Under the pieces are notes generated by a model that worked only from the letters and a program-made list of their open reading frames with translations, did not search any database and was not told where the DNA came from. Made by a program: the position numbers and the translations under genes. From the NCBI RefSeq assembly GCF_014646695.1, contig NZ_BMNT01000005.1, positions 16,606-80,605 of the forward strand: a stretch of DNA of 64,000 nucleotides, given 5' to 3'. Below, piece after piece: positions 27,375-37,309 of the stretch; the first letter of the stretch is position 1; the number at the start of each line of letters is the position of its first letter. The stretch is from Sphaerisporangium melleum. Its GTDB lineage: Bacteria > Actinomycetota > Actinomycetes > Streptosporangiales > Streptosporangiaceae.

Positions 27375-29293
27375 ACCGGGGCGCAGGCGCGACCGGGCAG
27401 GGGCCGCAGGACGCCCCGGCCGCGTTACCCGGCCCCACGACCCCCACCACCGCACGGCACCGGCCGGGCGAATCCCGCGACACATCCCGGCGGGGGGACG
27501 GGCTGCGCGCGTTGTCCGGGCCCGCGCCACCCGCGACGACGCGCGGCGCGGTGATCCTCGTCACCGGCCTGGCCCTGACCGGGTTCGACGCCTGGCTGGC
27601 CTCCCGGTGGGGCGCCTACGGCTCCCTGTTCTACGTGAAGGAGCTCGTCCAGGTCGTCGTCTGGCTGCTCGCCGGGGCCCTGGTCGCGCGGCTGCGGCCG
27701 GCGACGGCGATGGGCATGCTGATGATGCTGCTCGGCCTGCTCCTGGCCGCCGACGCTCCCGCCGCCTTCGCCCTGGAGGACACCCCGCCACCCCTGCGGG
27801 TGCTGGTCACCGCGGGGCTGCTGCTCACCGCGCTGCAGCTCCCCCTCGGCGCGCACGTCTTCCTGGCCTACCCGTCCGGCGTCGTCCGGGACCGCGCGGG
27901 CCGGGCCGTCATGCGCGCCGGCTACGCGTTCGGCGCCGTCTGGGCGTTCATCCTCCTGGTCGTCGGGCCGCCGCCCGCCCGGGGGCGATGCGTCGACGTC
28001 TGCGACCCGCTCGCCCTGATCGACAACCCCACCCTGCAGATGGCGGGCGCCAAGGGGCTCGCGATCGGCACCGCCCTGCTGGTCACCGTCGGCGGGGCCG
28101 TCATCGTCCGCCGGTACGCGCTGGCGGGGCGCCGCGAACGCCGTACCCTCGCCTTCCCCGCCGTCGCCATGGTGGCCACCGCCCTGCTCTGGGCGGCCGT
28201 CAACACCCAGGCCGCGATGTCGCCGCTGGTCGGGCAGGACATCCTCGGCCCGACGCTCGCCCTGGCGCAGTTCGCCGCCCTGGTCGCCGTGCCCGCGTCG
28301 TTCTTCATGGGCCTGCTGCGCGAACGCCTGGACGAGGCGCGGGTGTCCGACCTGGCCCGTCACATCGCCGAGCTGCCGGCCGAACGGCTGTGCGCCGCGC
28401 TGGCGACCGCCCTGGGCGATCCGCATCTCACCCTGGCCTTCCCGCTGGCGGACGGCCACAGCGACGCCGAGGGCCGTCCGCTGGACCTCGCGCGGGCGCG
28501 CCGGGGGCGTGCGGTGACCGCCGTGGGCGATACGCGGGCGCCCATCGCCCTGCTGGTGCACGACCCGAGCCTGTCCCGGCAGCCGGCGCTGGTGGAGGCC
28601 GTCAGCGCCGTCGCCCATCTGGCCCTGGAGAACGCCCGGCTGCAGGCCGCCGTCCGGGCCCAGCTCGCCCAGGTACGCGCCTCCCGTGCCCGTCTGGTGT
28701 CGGCCGGGGACCAGGCGCGGCGGCGGCTGGAACGGGACCTGCACGACGGCGCCCAGCAGCGGATGCTCTCCGCGGGCCTCGCGCTCCGCCTGCTCCGCCT
28801 CGACCTCGCCGCACGCGCACCCGCCGCGGAGACCATGAAGCTGCTGGACGAGGCGGAGGAGGAGCTGCGGACCGCCGGAGCCGAGCTGCGCGAACTGGCC
28901 CGTGGCATCCACCCGGCCATCCTCACCGTCCAGGGACTGGGCGCAGCTCTGCGGCAGCTCGTCCTGCGCGGCAAGGCCCCCGTCCACCTGGACCTCGACG
29001 ACCTGCCGCGGTTGCGGCCGGAGATCGAGGCGACGGCCTACTTCGTGGTCGGCGAGGCGCTCACCAACGCCGTGCGCCACGCGGCGGCCTCGCGCATCGA
29101 CGTCCGCGCCCGCGTCCGGGACGGCCGCCTGATCGTCACCGTCGCCGACGACGGAGCCGGCGGGGCGTCCGCGTTGCCGGGCTCGGGCCTCGCCGGTCTG
29201 GCCGACCGGGTGGCGGCCGTCGACGGGACGCTCACCCTGCACAGTCCGCCCGGCCAGGGCACCGAACTCACCGTGGACCTGCCATGCGCCTGA
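27371..29293 (+). CDS. Membrane histidine kinase (HisKA_3, NarL-type partner)
   Basis: A 640-residue kinase. Residues 1-58 are a Pro-rich cytoplasmic tail, followed by about eight membrane segments (roughly 59-320). A GAF-like linker (about 335-420) and a HisKA_3 dimerisation helix with ARRRLERDLHDGAQQRM (phospho-acceptor His about 458) come next. The HATPase ends the protein (EALTNAVRHAAASRI, then VADDGAGGA). The ligand is unknown. The gene overlaps receivers on both sides, giving a receiver-kinase-regulator operon. Confidence 0.9.
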   Translation: MNRGAGATGQGPQDAPAALPGPTTPTTARHRPGESRDTSRRGDGLRALSGPAPPATTRGAVILVTGLALTGFDAWLASRWGAYGSLFYVKELVQVVVWLLAGALVARLRPATAMGMLMMLLGLLLAADAPAAFALEDTPPPLRVLVTAGLLLTALQLPLGAHVFLAYPSGVVRDRAGRAVMRAGYAFGAVWAFILLVVGPPPARGRCVDVCDPLALIDNPTLQMAGAKGLAIGTALLVTVGGAVIVRRYALAGRRERRTLAFPAVAMVATALLWAAVNTQAAMSPLVGQDILGPTLALAQFAALVAVPASFFMGLLRERLDEARVSDLARHIAELPAERLCAALATALGDPHLTLAFPLADGHSDAEGRPLDLARARRGRAVTAVGDTRAPIALLVHDPSLSRQPALVEAVSAVAHLALENARLQAAVRAQLAQVRASRARLVSAGDQARRRLERDLHDGAQQRMLSAGLALRLLRLDLAARAPAAETMKLLDEAEEELRTAGAELRELARGIHPAILTVQGLGAALRQLVLRGKAPVHLDLDDLPRLRPEIEATAYFVVGEALTNAVRHAAASRIDVRARVRDGRLIVTVADDGAGGASALPGSGLAGLADRVAAVDGTLTLHSPPGQGTELTVDLPCA

Positions 29294-29937
29294 TCATCGC
29301 CGACGACTCGCTGCTGGTACGGGAAGGGCTGGCCCGGGTGCTGACCGCGCTGGGCCACGAGGTGGTCGCCGCGGCGTGCCGGGCCGAGCAGGTGCTCGGC
29401 CTGGTGGCCCGGCACCGTCCCGACCTGGTCATCCTGGACGTCCGGCTGCCGCCGACGCTCACCGACGAGGGGCTGCGGCTCGCGGCGGCGATCCAGCGCC
29501 GCCACGCCGGCGTCCCCGTGCTCATCCTGTCCCACTACGTCGAGAGCTCCTACGTCACCGCGCTGCTCGACTCGGCGCGGGCCGGGGTCGGATATCTGCT
29601 CAAGGACCGGGTCACCGACCCGGACATGCTGGACGAGGTCCTCGCCCACCTGCGGCGCGGCGGCAATGCCGTGGACCCGGAGGTGGTGGCCCACCTGCTG
29701 GCCGCGCCACGTCCGGCCGATCCGCTGCTGCTGCTGAGCGAACGGGAGCGGGAGGTGCTCGCGCTGATGGCCCAGGGGCTCTCCGACCGGGGCATCGCCG
29801 AACGGCTCACCGTGGCGGTCACCACGGTCGGTACGCACATCCGCAGCATCTTCCACAAGCTCGGCCTGGTGGAGGAGCCGTCCAGCAACCGGCGGGTCAC
29901 CGCCGTCCTCACCTACCTGACCGGCCGCGACGGGTGA
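29284..29937 (+). CDS. NarL/FixJ-family response regulator
   Basis: A 217-residue regulator. The receiver is at 1-120 (LIIADDSLLVREGLARVL, VILDVRLPP with phospho-Asp, GYLLKDRV). A LuxR-type HTH is at about 150-212 (LSEREREVLALMAQGLSDRGIAERLTVAVTTVGTHIRSIFHKLGL). The start lies within the last codons of the kinase gene (10-base overlap), marking it as the cognate output regulator. Confidence 0.92.
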   Translation: MRLIIADDSLLVREGLARVLTALGHEVVAAACRAEQVLGLVARHRPDLVILDVRLPPTLTDEGLRLAAAIQRRHAGVPVLILSHYVESSYVTALLDSARAGVGYLLKDRVTDPDMLDEVLAHLRRGGNAVDPEVVAHLLAAPRPADPLLLLSEREREVLALMAQGLSDRGIAERLTVAVTTVGTHIRSIFHKLGLVEEPSSNRRVTAVLTYLTGRDG

Positions 29938-30135
29938 CCGCCAAGGCGCCTGCCGCGGACTCCGCGTGCCCTCCCCTGGCGTCCGGCCTGCCTGCGCGAA
30001 CGCCTGCCGGTGCTCCTCGGGGACGCCCGTTCCGACATCCGTACGATGCCGCCTCCGCCTCCGGGAAACCCGGAGAACGCGAGGCGACGGCGGCCGGGCA
30101 CGAGCCCGGCCGCGGGCGTCGCGGCCGTGGCCGGG

Positions 30136-31533
30136 TCAGGAGGCGGTGGCGGTGAGCTTGGTCAGGGCGGTGCGCAGGCGGTCGATGGCGCGTTCGCGGC
30201 CGAGCACCTCGATGGACTCGAACAGCGGCAGCCCGACCGTCCGCCCGGTGATCGCGACCCGGACCGGCGCCTGCGCCTTGCCCAGCTTGAGGCCGTGCGC
30301 CGCGCCGACCTCCTCCAGGGCGGTCTTCAGCGACTCGGGGTCGAACGACACCGTCTCCAGCCTGTCGAGATAACCGGCCAGGATCTCCTCGGCGCCCGGC
30401 TTCATCGCCTTGTCCCAGCTCGCCTGGTCGAAGACCGGCTCCTCCAGGAACAGGAAGTCGACGTTGTCCCGGATCTCCGACAGCAGCGAGATGCGGGTCT
30501 GCGCCAGCGGCGCGACCTTGGCGAACGTCTCACGCCCCCACGAGGGGTCGAGGTAGGGCTCGCAGCGGGCGATGAACAGCTCCGGCGACAGCGCCCGGAT
30601 GTACTCGCCGTTGAACGCCCGCAACTTCTTCACGTCGAAGAACGCCGGAGAGGGGTTCACGTCGGAGAGCTTGAACAGCGGCACCATCTCCGACCACGGC
30701 ATGATCTCGCGGTCGCCGCCCGGCCCCCAGCCCAGCAGCATGAGGTAGTTGACCATGGCCTCGGGCAGGTAGCCCTCGTCGCGGTAGGACTCCAGCGCCA
30801 CCTTGTCGCGGCGCTTGGAGAGCTTCTGCCGCTTCTCGTTCACGATCACCGGGATGTGCGCCCACACCGGCGGCGTGGCGCCGAGCGCCTCCCACAGCAA
30901 CTGCTGCTTGGGCGTGTTCGACAGGTGCTCCTCGGCCCGGACCACCTGCGTGATGCGCATCTCCATGTCGTCGACCACGTTGGCCAGCACGAACAGCGGC
31001 GAGCCGTCGCTGCGGGCGATGACGAAGTCCTCCATGGCCTGGTTCGGGAACTCCACCCGGCCGCGGACCAGGTCGTCCACCACGGTGACGCCCTCGTCCG
31101 GAGTACGGAAGCGGACCGCGCCCTCGCTGAGACCGCGGTCACGGCAGAACCCGTCGTACCCCTGGTGCTCGGAGCCGGTGCGCGCCTTGACGTCGTCCCG
31201 GGTGCAGGTGCAGTGGTACGCCCGGCCGTCGGCGATCAACTTGGCGACGGCGGCGCGGTGCTGCTCCTCGTAGGCCGACTGGAAGTAGGGGCCCTCGAAG
31301 TACGGGGAGTCGCCGTGGATGCCGATCCAGGCGAGGGCCGAGATGATGCCCTCGGTCCACTCGGGCCGGTTGCGGGCGGCGTCGGTGTCCTCGATGCGCA
31401 GCACGAAACGGCCGCCCGACTGCTCGGCCAGCGCCCAGTTGAACAGCGCGGAACGGGCGCCACCGACATGGAACATGCCGGTCGGCGAGGGGGCGAAGCG
31501 GACGCGGAGCGCGGGCTCGTGCGTTTCAGTCAC
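30136..31533 (-). CDS. gltX: Glutamate--tRNA ligase
   Basis: A 465-residue class I synthetase that charges tRNA-Glu (and, in organisms using GatCAB, tRNA-Gln). [22 protein letters not shown] carries the HIGH-like motif, and QKLSKRRDK is the KMSKS-like motif. The anticodon-binding C-terminus is complete. The GTG at 31533 overlaps the FAH-family gene by 8 bases. Confidence 0.95.
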   Translation of the reverse strand: MTETHEPALRVRFAPSPTGMFHVGGARSALFNWALAEQSGGRFVLRIEDTDAARNRPEWTEGIISALAWIGIHGDSPYFEGPYFQSAYEEQHRAAVAKLIADGRAYHCTCTRDDVKARTGSEHQGYDGFCRDRGLSEGAVRFRTPDEGVTVVDDLVRGRVEFPNQAMEDFVIARSDGSPLFVLANVVDDMEMRITQVVRAEEHLSNTPKQQLLWEALGATPPVWAHIPVIVNEKRQKLSKRRDKVALESYRDEGYLPEAMVNYLMLLGWGPGGDREIMPWSEMVPLFKLSDVNPSPAFFDVKKLRAFNGEYIRALSPELFIARCEPYLDPSWGRETFAKVAPLAQTRISLLSEIRDNVDFLFLEEPVFDQASWDKAMKPGAEEILAGYLDRLETVSFDPESLKTALEEVGAAHGLKLGKAQAPVRVAITGRTVGLPLFESIEVLGRERAIDRLRTALTKLTATAS

Positions 31534-32302
31534 GGGGAACCACCCGGTTGGTGAGAGTGCCGATGCCTTCGATGCCGACGCTGACCTCGTCGCCGTCCTG
31601 CAGCGGGCCGACCCCCTCCGGCGTGCCGGTGAGGATCACGTCGCCCGGGATGAGCGTCATGACGTCGGTGATGTAGGCGATCAGCTTGGGGATGTCGTGG
31701 AGGAGCTGGGAGGTGCGCGCGCTCTGCTTGAGCTCGCCGTTCACGGTGGTGGTGAGGGCGAGGTCGGCGGGGTCGAGCTCGGTCTGGATCCACGGGCCGA
31801 GCGGGCAGAAGGTGTCGAAGCCCTTGGCGCGGGTGTACTGCCCGTCCTTGCGCTGCAGGTCACGGGCGGTGACGTCGTTGGCGCAGGTGTAGCCGAAGAT
31901 GACCTCGTGGGCGCGCTCGGCCGGCACCTCGCGGCACAGGCGGCCGATCACCACGGCCAGCTCGCCCTCGTAGTCGACCCGCTCGGAGAGCTTGTGCGGG
32001 TAGGCGATCGCCTCACCGGGGCCGATCACCGAGGTGGACGGCTTGCTGAAGATCAGCGGCTCGGCCGGGGGCTCGCCGCCCATCTCGCGGGCGTGCTCGG
32101 CGTAGTTCTTCCCGATCGCGATGACCTTGCTGGGCAGCATCGGCGTCACGAGACGGACTTCCTGCAGCGGGTAGCGCTCGCCGGTGAACTGGATCGACCC
32201 GAACGGGTGCCCGTCGATCCGGGAGACGAACTCCTCACCCTGAGCGCCTTCGACCACGCCGAACGCGACACCCTCACCTGTGGAGAACCTTGCGATACGC
32301 AC
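31526..32302 (-). CDS. Fumarylacetoacetate hydrolase family protein
   Basis: A 258-residue FAH-fold enzyme with the metal-binding site spread over [27 protein letters not shown] and [11 protein letters not shown], plus [16 protein letters not shown] near the end. Members hydrolyse or decarboxylate acylpyruvates or act as oxaloacetate decarboxylases; the substrate is not clear here. GTG start. Co-transcribed with gltX, a pairing common in actinomycetes. Confidence 0.88.
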   Translation of the reverse strand: MRIARFSTGEGVAFGVVEGAQGEEFVSRIDGHPFGSIQFTGERYPLQEVRLVTPMLPSKVIAIGKNYAEHAREMGGEPPAEPLIFSKPSTSVIGPGEAIAYPHKLSERVDYEGELAVVIGRLCREVPAERAHEVIFGYTCANDVTARDLQRKDGQYTRAKGFDTFCPLGPWIQTELDPADLALTTTVNGELKQSARTSQLLHDIPKLIAYITDVMTLIPGDVILTGTPEGVGPLQDGDEVSVGIEGIGTLTNRVVPRD

Positions 32303-32384
32303 CCCACAAGGCTAGTGCCGCCCGCCGCCCCTCGCTGACACCGCCACCAGCGCCCCACCTACAGGGCACCGGCGAGTGGCCCGG

Positions 32385-35300
32385 TCATTCCTCGGCCCCC
32401 GTTTCCGCGAGCGGATCGGGCAGATCGGGCAGGTCCGCGATCGAGAAGTCCGCCGCGCAGCAGGCCAGGTGTCTGGTGATGACCTCGTTCAGCTCGGCGG
32501 ACTGGGTGGCACGCGTCAGCGCCTCCGCCAGCTCCTCATGGGTCGGACTGAGCGAGACGAGGGTCCTCATCGTCGCCGGGACCGGTTCGCCATGATCACT
32601 GAGCATCGACTCCATCAGTGCCGTACGCGACGCGGAGGCGTCCGGCCGGTGGCCCAGCGCCTGCACGGCCAGCAGCCGGATCAACATGTCTCTCTTGGTC
32701 TGAGCGCTTTCGGTCCGAGCGCACTCGATCAGCGCAGCACGTACCGCGGCGTCCTCGTTCAGCTCCTTCAACACCAGAAGGGCGCTGATCTGCATGTCGA
32801 TGGACCCGTGGGTGGCGGCGGCGATCAGTAGCCGCCGCGCCTCGGGCTCGTCGGCCAGCTCCGCCAGGACCGTGATCGCCGCGGCCCTGCTCTCGCGTCG
32901 TTCGTCGACGGCCATCGCCAGGATCATGTCTCGCACCAGGGGGTCGCCGGCCGCTTTGCTCAGAGCGGTCACGGCGGCCCGCAGAACCTTGTCTTCGGAG
33001 TCGGCGCAGAGTCCGATGAGTGCCGTCCGGACGTCGGGGTCATGGACGGCCCCGGCCAGGGCCTGCGCCGCCGCGGCGCGTATCTCGCCGTCCTCGTCGG
33101 CAACGCACCGCAGCACGGCCGCGCGCACGCCGGGATCGGCGACGGCGCCGACGGCCGCGCGCAGGGCGATGGCGCGGATCTCCGAGTCCGCGTCGGCCAC
33201 CGCTCGCGTCAGCACGTCCCGCACAGCGGGGTCGTCCGGTGGCGCGTGACCGAGTGCGGCCACCGCGGCCGCACGAAGCGCATGATCGGCACCGGTCGCG
33301 TACCGCAAAAGGAGGGCCAGTCCGCCGGGGTCACCGGCCACGCCGGGAAGATGGCCCCGGGCGACGATGGCCGGCTGGTCATGATCCGTGTCCCAGATCA
33401 CGCTGTACTCGCTCCTGGTCCAGCGCAGGATCGACGGGAGCACGTCGGGCTCGTGCGCGATGCCGCCGAGTGCCCGCGCCACGGCGGTCTGGACCTCGGT
33501 GGCCGCATCGGCGACCCGGTCCAGCACCGCCCGGCGGACCGCCGGGTCGTCCAGCATGCCCGACAGCGCCGTCACCGCGGCGGCACGGGCTCGCCAATCC
33601 TCATCGGCCGTCGATTCCAGCAGCAGGGGCGGCACAGCGGGGTCGTCCAGGGCCCCCGCCAGACCCGCCACCGCCGCGGCGCGCACCTCACCTCCCGGTT
33701 CCATGGCATGGCGCAGCAGCGTGGCACGGTGGTCCGGGTGGCCGAAGAACCGCTGGAGGGCTTCCCGCGTGAAGCGCAGCACCAGCGGCAACGCGCCAAA
33801 AGGCCCATCGTCTCCGTCTGAAGAGGGCCGTCGACGGGAGTAGTCCGCCTGCACCATCCTCAGCAAGGCATTCAGCAGCCGGCGGTCACCCGGGAACAGC
33901 GCGACGGCGATCCCCGCCGCCAACTCCGCGGCCGGTCTCCAGGGCTGGTGCGCCCCACGCCGGAGGAACCATGCCAGGTAGCCCTCGCGTCCCGGCCACG
34001 CCGGGCCCAGAGTCTGGACGGTGGTCAGGATCTGCATGCCGAGCACCACGGTGAACAGGTTCCGCGCATTGCCGCCGTGCTCCAGTACCTGCACGATACG
34101 TACGATCGCCCGGCCGCCCGCCTCCTCCAGTTCGGCCGAGGGGCGTTTCTCCTCCAGGCACTGGGCGGCGAGGATGACGTTCCACGGCAGACCGTCGCCG
34201 GAGATGGTCCAGGGCCAGGGCCAGTTGACCTGGTCGGCCAGGTAGGTGACGATCTCGGCGGTGCGGGCGTCGGTGACCATGCCGGCGATCAGGCGCAGCA
34301 CCTCGCGCCAGGCCGGGTCGTCCCAATGCGCGCCGAACACCTCGGTCTTGAGTTCGTCGAGGCTCAGTGTGCCGTCGCGTTCGAGCTGCCAGCGGTACGC
34401 CTCGGCGCAGAAGTACTCCAGCAGGGCCCGGTGCACGAACCCGTACACCTCGGTGCCGTACCGGCTGAGGATGAAGTTGCGCTCGCGGAACTGGCGGATC
34501 ATCACCCGGGCGATGCGCGTGGCCTCGGCCGGCGGGTGGCGGAACCGGGTCGTCAGGTAGTCCTCGAACTCCTGCCGCAGTTCCTCGGCGGTCAGGTGGT
34601 TGCCCCCGGTCCCGCCCCGGCCGCCGAGCTGCATGCGCAGGGCGACCCGGCGCAGCAGCTCGCCCTTCTCCTCCTCGCCGATGTGGTCGACGTGCATGCT
34701 CTCGTCGCGCAGGTAGCGCTCGACGTCCCAGCGCTGCACGAGCACCGTGGCCGCGTATTCGTAGACCTTCCAGCGTTCGCGCGGCAGCTCCTGGTGCCGT
34801 CCGATGATCGCCAGGATGGTCAGCAGCAGCGGGTTGCCCGCCATCTCGCGCACCGACCGGATGTTCTGCACCGCGTCCGCGATCCGCTCGGTACGGCTGA
34901 CCGCGTCGGCGGGGCGGTCGTGCAGCGCGAGGTGGTACCAGGAGGCGAGGAAGGACCTGACCTGGTCGGGGTCGAGGTCCTGCAGGGTGGCGTGGGCGAA
35001 CCCGGCGTCCGCCAGGGTGGCCTTGGCGTAGCCGATGATCCGCGAGGTGACCAGGACGCGGGCCGAGGGGTACCGCTCGGCGAATCCGGCGATGCGCCGG
35101 GTCACGGTCGCCCGCTCCCCGGGGTCGAAGATCTCGTCCAGGCCGTCGAAGACGACCAGCGCGGGCCCACCGGCACCGAGGTAGGCGTGCAGGTCGTCGC
35201 AGGTCAGGCCCAGCGACTCGGTGCGGCATAGGTGGTCCAGGTAGTCGAGGAACGTCGCGCGGCCCGACCCCGCGTAGGACTTCAGCTCGACGAGCAGCGG

Positions 35301-36221
35301 CAGGTGCCCCTTGAAGGCCGGCAGTTCGGCGCCGGCCCCGGCGAGCGCGAGCATCAGGTAACGGGCCAGGGTCGACTTGCCGGCACCCGGGTCGCCGAGC
35401 AGCACGGTGTTACGGGCCTCACCGCCGGTGAGGAACTCCAGCACCTTGCGCCGGGGGCGCTCCCGGTAGGCGGTGGCGAGGCGGCGGACCTCCTCGCGGT
35501 CGACATGGTCGGGAAGATCACGCGCATCGAGGTTCCCTTCGGCGCGGATCCACTGCCACAGCTCCTTGGGCAGGTCCAGCGGCGGCACGTCCTCCCGGAC
35601 GTCCTGCTCCACGAACACCGAGCCGAGCGCGAAGCGCATCTCGTCGGCGTACCGCGGCGGGGTCAGCGTCTCCAGGTCCAGCCTGCTGTACTGCCGGATG
35701 AGCCGCTGGTAGTAGGCCCGCACGGCCTCGGAGTCGAGGTGCGTGCCGGACGGCAGAGCGGGTCGTTGATCGCCGAGCGTGAGGTGGACGGCCGCCGCGA
35801 CCTTGCGACCCAGCTCCTCCGGAGAGGTGAAGAAGCTGATGATGTGCTTCCCGGCGAGTTCGGCACGCAGGGTCTCGATGCGGGTGAGGTCGTCGTCCAT
35901 CTTCGATCGCGGCCAGGGGGCGTCCTCGTGCAGCAGGAAGATCAGCACGGGTTTGCCGGCCTCGACCGCCGCCCGGTACTCCATTTCGGTGATCGCCCGC
36001 TTGTGGCCGGGCGGGACGTGGCCGTACCGCCAGGCGAAGATGCCGATGTAGATGTCGCAGTCACGCACGTCCGCCAGGCATTTCTCCGCGGCGGGACGGG
36101 TGCCGGCGACGTACGCCTCCATGGCGAGGTCCGCGACGCGCATCTCGTGCAGCGCCTGCCGTACGGCCGCGCGTTCGTCCCGCAGATCTCGGTAGGTCGA
36201 GGAGACATATGACTTCTTCAT
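32385..36221 (-). CDS. DUF4062-NACHT-HEAT protein (NLR-like STAND NTPase)
   Basis: A 1278-residue protein; the start is ATG of MKKSYVSSTYRDL, with an adjacent GTG also possible. Residues 1 to about 150 are a DUF4062 domain (YVSSTYRDLRDERAAV, then CDIYIGIFAWRYG). A NACHT NTPase follows: Walker A GDPGAGKST at 276-284, Walker B ALVVFDGLDE at 354-363, sensor VLVTSR at 389-394, then the NACHT winged-helix region (about 560-610). From about 830 to 1250 run HEAT-type repeats, about ten units, each with a DPAVR or similar turn. This is the layout of bacterial NLR-like sensors: N-terminal effector or adaptor, nucleotide switch, C-terminal ligand-sensing repeats. An antiphage or stress-sensing role is inferred from family knowledge. 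No partner gene is adjacent. Confidence 0.9.
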   Translation of the reverse strand: MKKSYVSSTYRDLRDERAAVRQALHEMRVADLAMEAYVAGTRPAAEKCLADVRDCDIYIGIFAWRYGHVPPGHKRAITEMEYRAAVEAGKPVLIFLLHEDAPWPRSKMDDDLTRIETLRAELAGKHIISFFTSPEELGRKVAAAVHLTLGDQRPALPSGTHLDSEAVRAYYQRLIRQYSRLDLETLTPPRYADEMRFALGSVFVEQDVREDVPPLDLPKELWQWIRAEGNLDARDLPDHVDREEVRRLATAYRERPRRKVLEFLTGGEARNTVLLGDPGAGKSTLARYLMLALAGAGAELPAFKGHLPLLVELKSYAGSGRATFLDYLDHLCRTESLGLTCDDLHAYLGAGGPALVVFDGLDEIFDPGERATVTRRIAGFAERYPSARVLVTSRIIGYAKATLADAGFAHATLQDLDPDQVRSFLASWYHLALHDRPADAVSRTERIADAVQNIRSVREMAGNPLLLTILAIIGRHQELPRERWKVYEYAATVLVQRWDVERYLRDESMHVDHIGEEEKGELLRRVALRMQLGGRGGTGGNHLTAEELRQEFEDYLTTRFRHPPAEATRIARVMIRQFRERNFILSRYGTEVYGFVHRALLEYFCAEAYRWQLERDGTLSLDELKTEVFGAHWDDPAWREVLRLIAGMVTDARTAEIVTYLADQVNWPWPWTISGDGLPWNVILAAQCLEEKRPSAELEEAGGRAIVRIVQVLEHGGNARNLFTVVLGMQILTTVQTLGPAWPGREGYLAWFLRRGAHQPWRPAAELAAGIAVALFPGDRRLLNALLRMVQADYSRRRPSSDGDDGPFGALPLVLRFTREALQRFFGHPDHRATLLRHAMEPGGEVRAAAVAGLAGALDDPAVPPLLLESTADEDWRARAAAVTALSGMLDDPAVRRAVLDRVADAATEVQTAVARALGGIAHEPDVLPSILRWTRSEYSVIWDTDHDQPAIVARGHLPGVAGDPGGLALLLRYATGADHALRAAAVAALGHAPPDDPAVRDVLTRAVADADSEIRAIALRAAVGAVADPGVRAAVLRCVADEDGEIRAAAAQALAGAVHDPDVRTALIGLCADSEDKVLRAAVTALSKAAGDPLVRDMILAMAVDERRESRAAAITVLAELADEPEARRLLIAAATHGSIDMQISALLVLKELNEDAAVRAALIECARTESAQTKRDMLIRLLAVQALGHRPDASASRTALMESMLSDHGEPVPATMRTLVSLSPTHEELAEALTRATQSAELNEVITRHLACCAADFSIADLPDLPDPLAETGAEE

Positions 36222-36665
36222 CACCGATCGCCCTAACCCGATTCCCCCGAGTTCCCGAAAAACCGCACGCCCGAAATCAACCTCTCGGAGGTCTCGCCCC
36301 CGGCCGACCCCGTACAGCCCCTCCCACGTCGGCACCGCCGCCCGCCGCCCTGCTCAAAGGCCGGAATTCCCCCGATCTCCGGCGCAGCACGAGTATCCCG
36401 GAGAACGCCCACCCATATCGCAGAAACCGAACATCAGCCGGTGCCGGAGCCGGCACTTCGAGAAAGCCGGCCACCCGCACCCACCGGGACCACGAGAAGC
36501 GAGCAGGAGGGGGGCCTCCAAGCCAGATGGGGCCGGGGCGGGTGGCTTCCGCGAGGGCGACGGGGGCGGATCGTAGGGTGGCTGTGCCGGGTCAAGGCCC
36601 CACCGCGTTCCGCGCGCGTGCGGCCGTGGGCCTGGCTACAACGTCACGTGGCGAGGGAGTTGGAC
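36222..36665. other. 444-base gap without a gene
   Basis: The gap separates the divergent NACHT gene and heme monooxygenase gene. Open frames here are low-complexity Arg/Pro/Gly strings that look like chance GC-rich frames. No clear promoter motif, repeat or RNA was recognised; the promoters of both genes must lie here. Confidence 0.5.
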
Positions 36666-37055
36666 ATGTCGGTTGTGAAGATCAATGTGCTGACCGTGCC
36701 TGACGAGATGCGCGAGGAGCTCGAACGCCGGTTCGCGGGGCGGGCGGGGATGGTGGAGTCCTCGGACGGTTTCGAGTGGTTCGAGCTGCTGCGCCCCCTG
36801 GACGGCACCGACCGGTACCTGGTGTACACGCGGTGGCGCAGCGAGGAGGACTTCCAGCGCTGGCAGCAGAGCGCGGCGTTCCAGCGCGGCCACGCCCAGG
36901 CCGCCGGCGACGCCGCCGCCCAGGGCCACGGTCACGGCCAGGGGCACGGTCACGGGCAGGCCGCGGGCCATGGGCACGGCCAGGGCCCGGCCGCGACCGA
37001 CTCCGACCTGTGGACCTTCGAGGTCATCCAGAGCACCGGCCACAAGCAACCCTGA
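36666..37055 (+). CDS. IsdG/MhuD-type heme monooxygenase with His-rich insert
   Basis: A 129-residue ABM-fold protein. Asn7 (MSVVKIN), Trp66 (SEEDFQRW) and His76 (AFQRGH) coincide with the Asn-Trp-His catalytic triad of IsdG, so non-canonical heme degradation and iron release is the best call. Residues 86-107 are a Gly-His-Gln-rich insert with seven His between the helix and the last strand (LWTFEVIQ), absent in typical members and likely metal-binding. The ATG at 36666 is chosen because upstream frame sequence is not protein-like; it follows gagttggac. Confidence 0.82.
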   Translation: MSVVKINVLTVPDEMREELERRFAGRAGMVESSDGFEWFELLRPLDGTDRYLVYTRWRSEEDFQRWQQSAAFQRGHAQAAGDAAAQGHGHGQGHGHGQAAGHGHGQGPAATDSDLWTFEVIQSTGHKQP

Positions 37056-37309
37056 CCGGCCATCCCCCATCACGGGGCGGCAGCGGCATCGCCCTGACCG
37101 CTCCTGCCACGGCGGGCACTCCTCCGGTCCGCGCCCCCCGCGTCCGACCTGCCGGCCATCGGGCACGGAGGCGACCGTGGCCGCCTCGGGCCGGAGAACG
37201 TGTTGAGCGCCTTGGACCACCCCGTGGGTGTCTGAAGCCGTCCACGGGGCGTGATCGAGCGTCATCCTTACGTGTCGGTGTATTTCTGTGGGAGACGGTG
37301 AGTCTCCGG

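Noticed and set aside
23796..27530. 1244-codon minus-strand open frame across the M3 peptidase and kinase genes
   Set aside because: Antisense GC-rich shadow; only its last part (the LuxR remnant) has protein-like content, and both plus-strand genes have full family motifs.
36441..36665. Extended N-terminus for the heme monooxygenase
   Set aside because: The added residues are Arg/Gly/Pro-rich and would displace the Asn7 catalytic position; the ATG at 36666 gives exact IsdG numbering.
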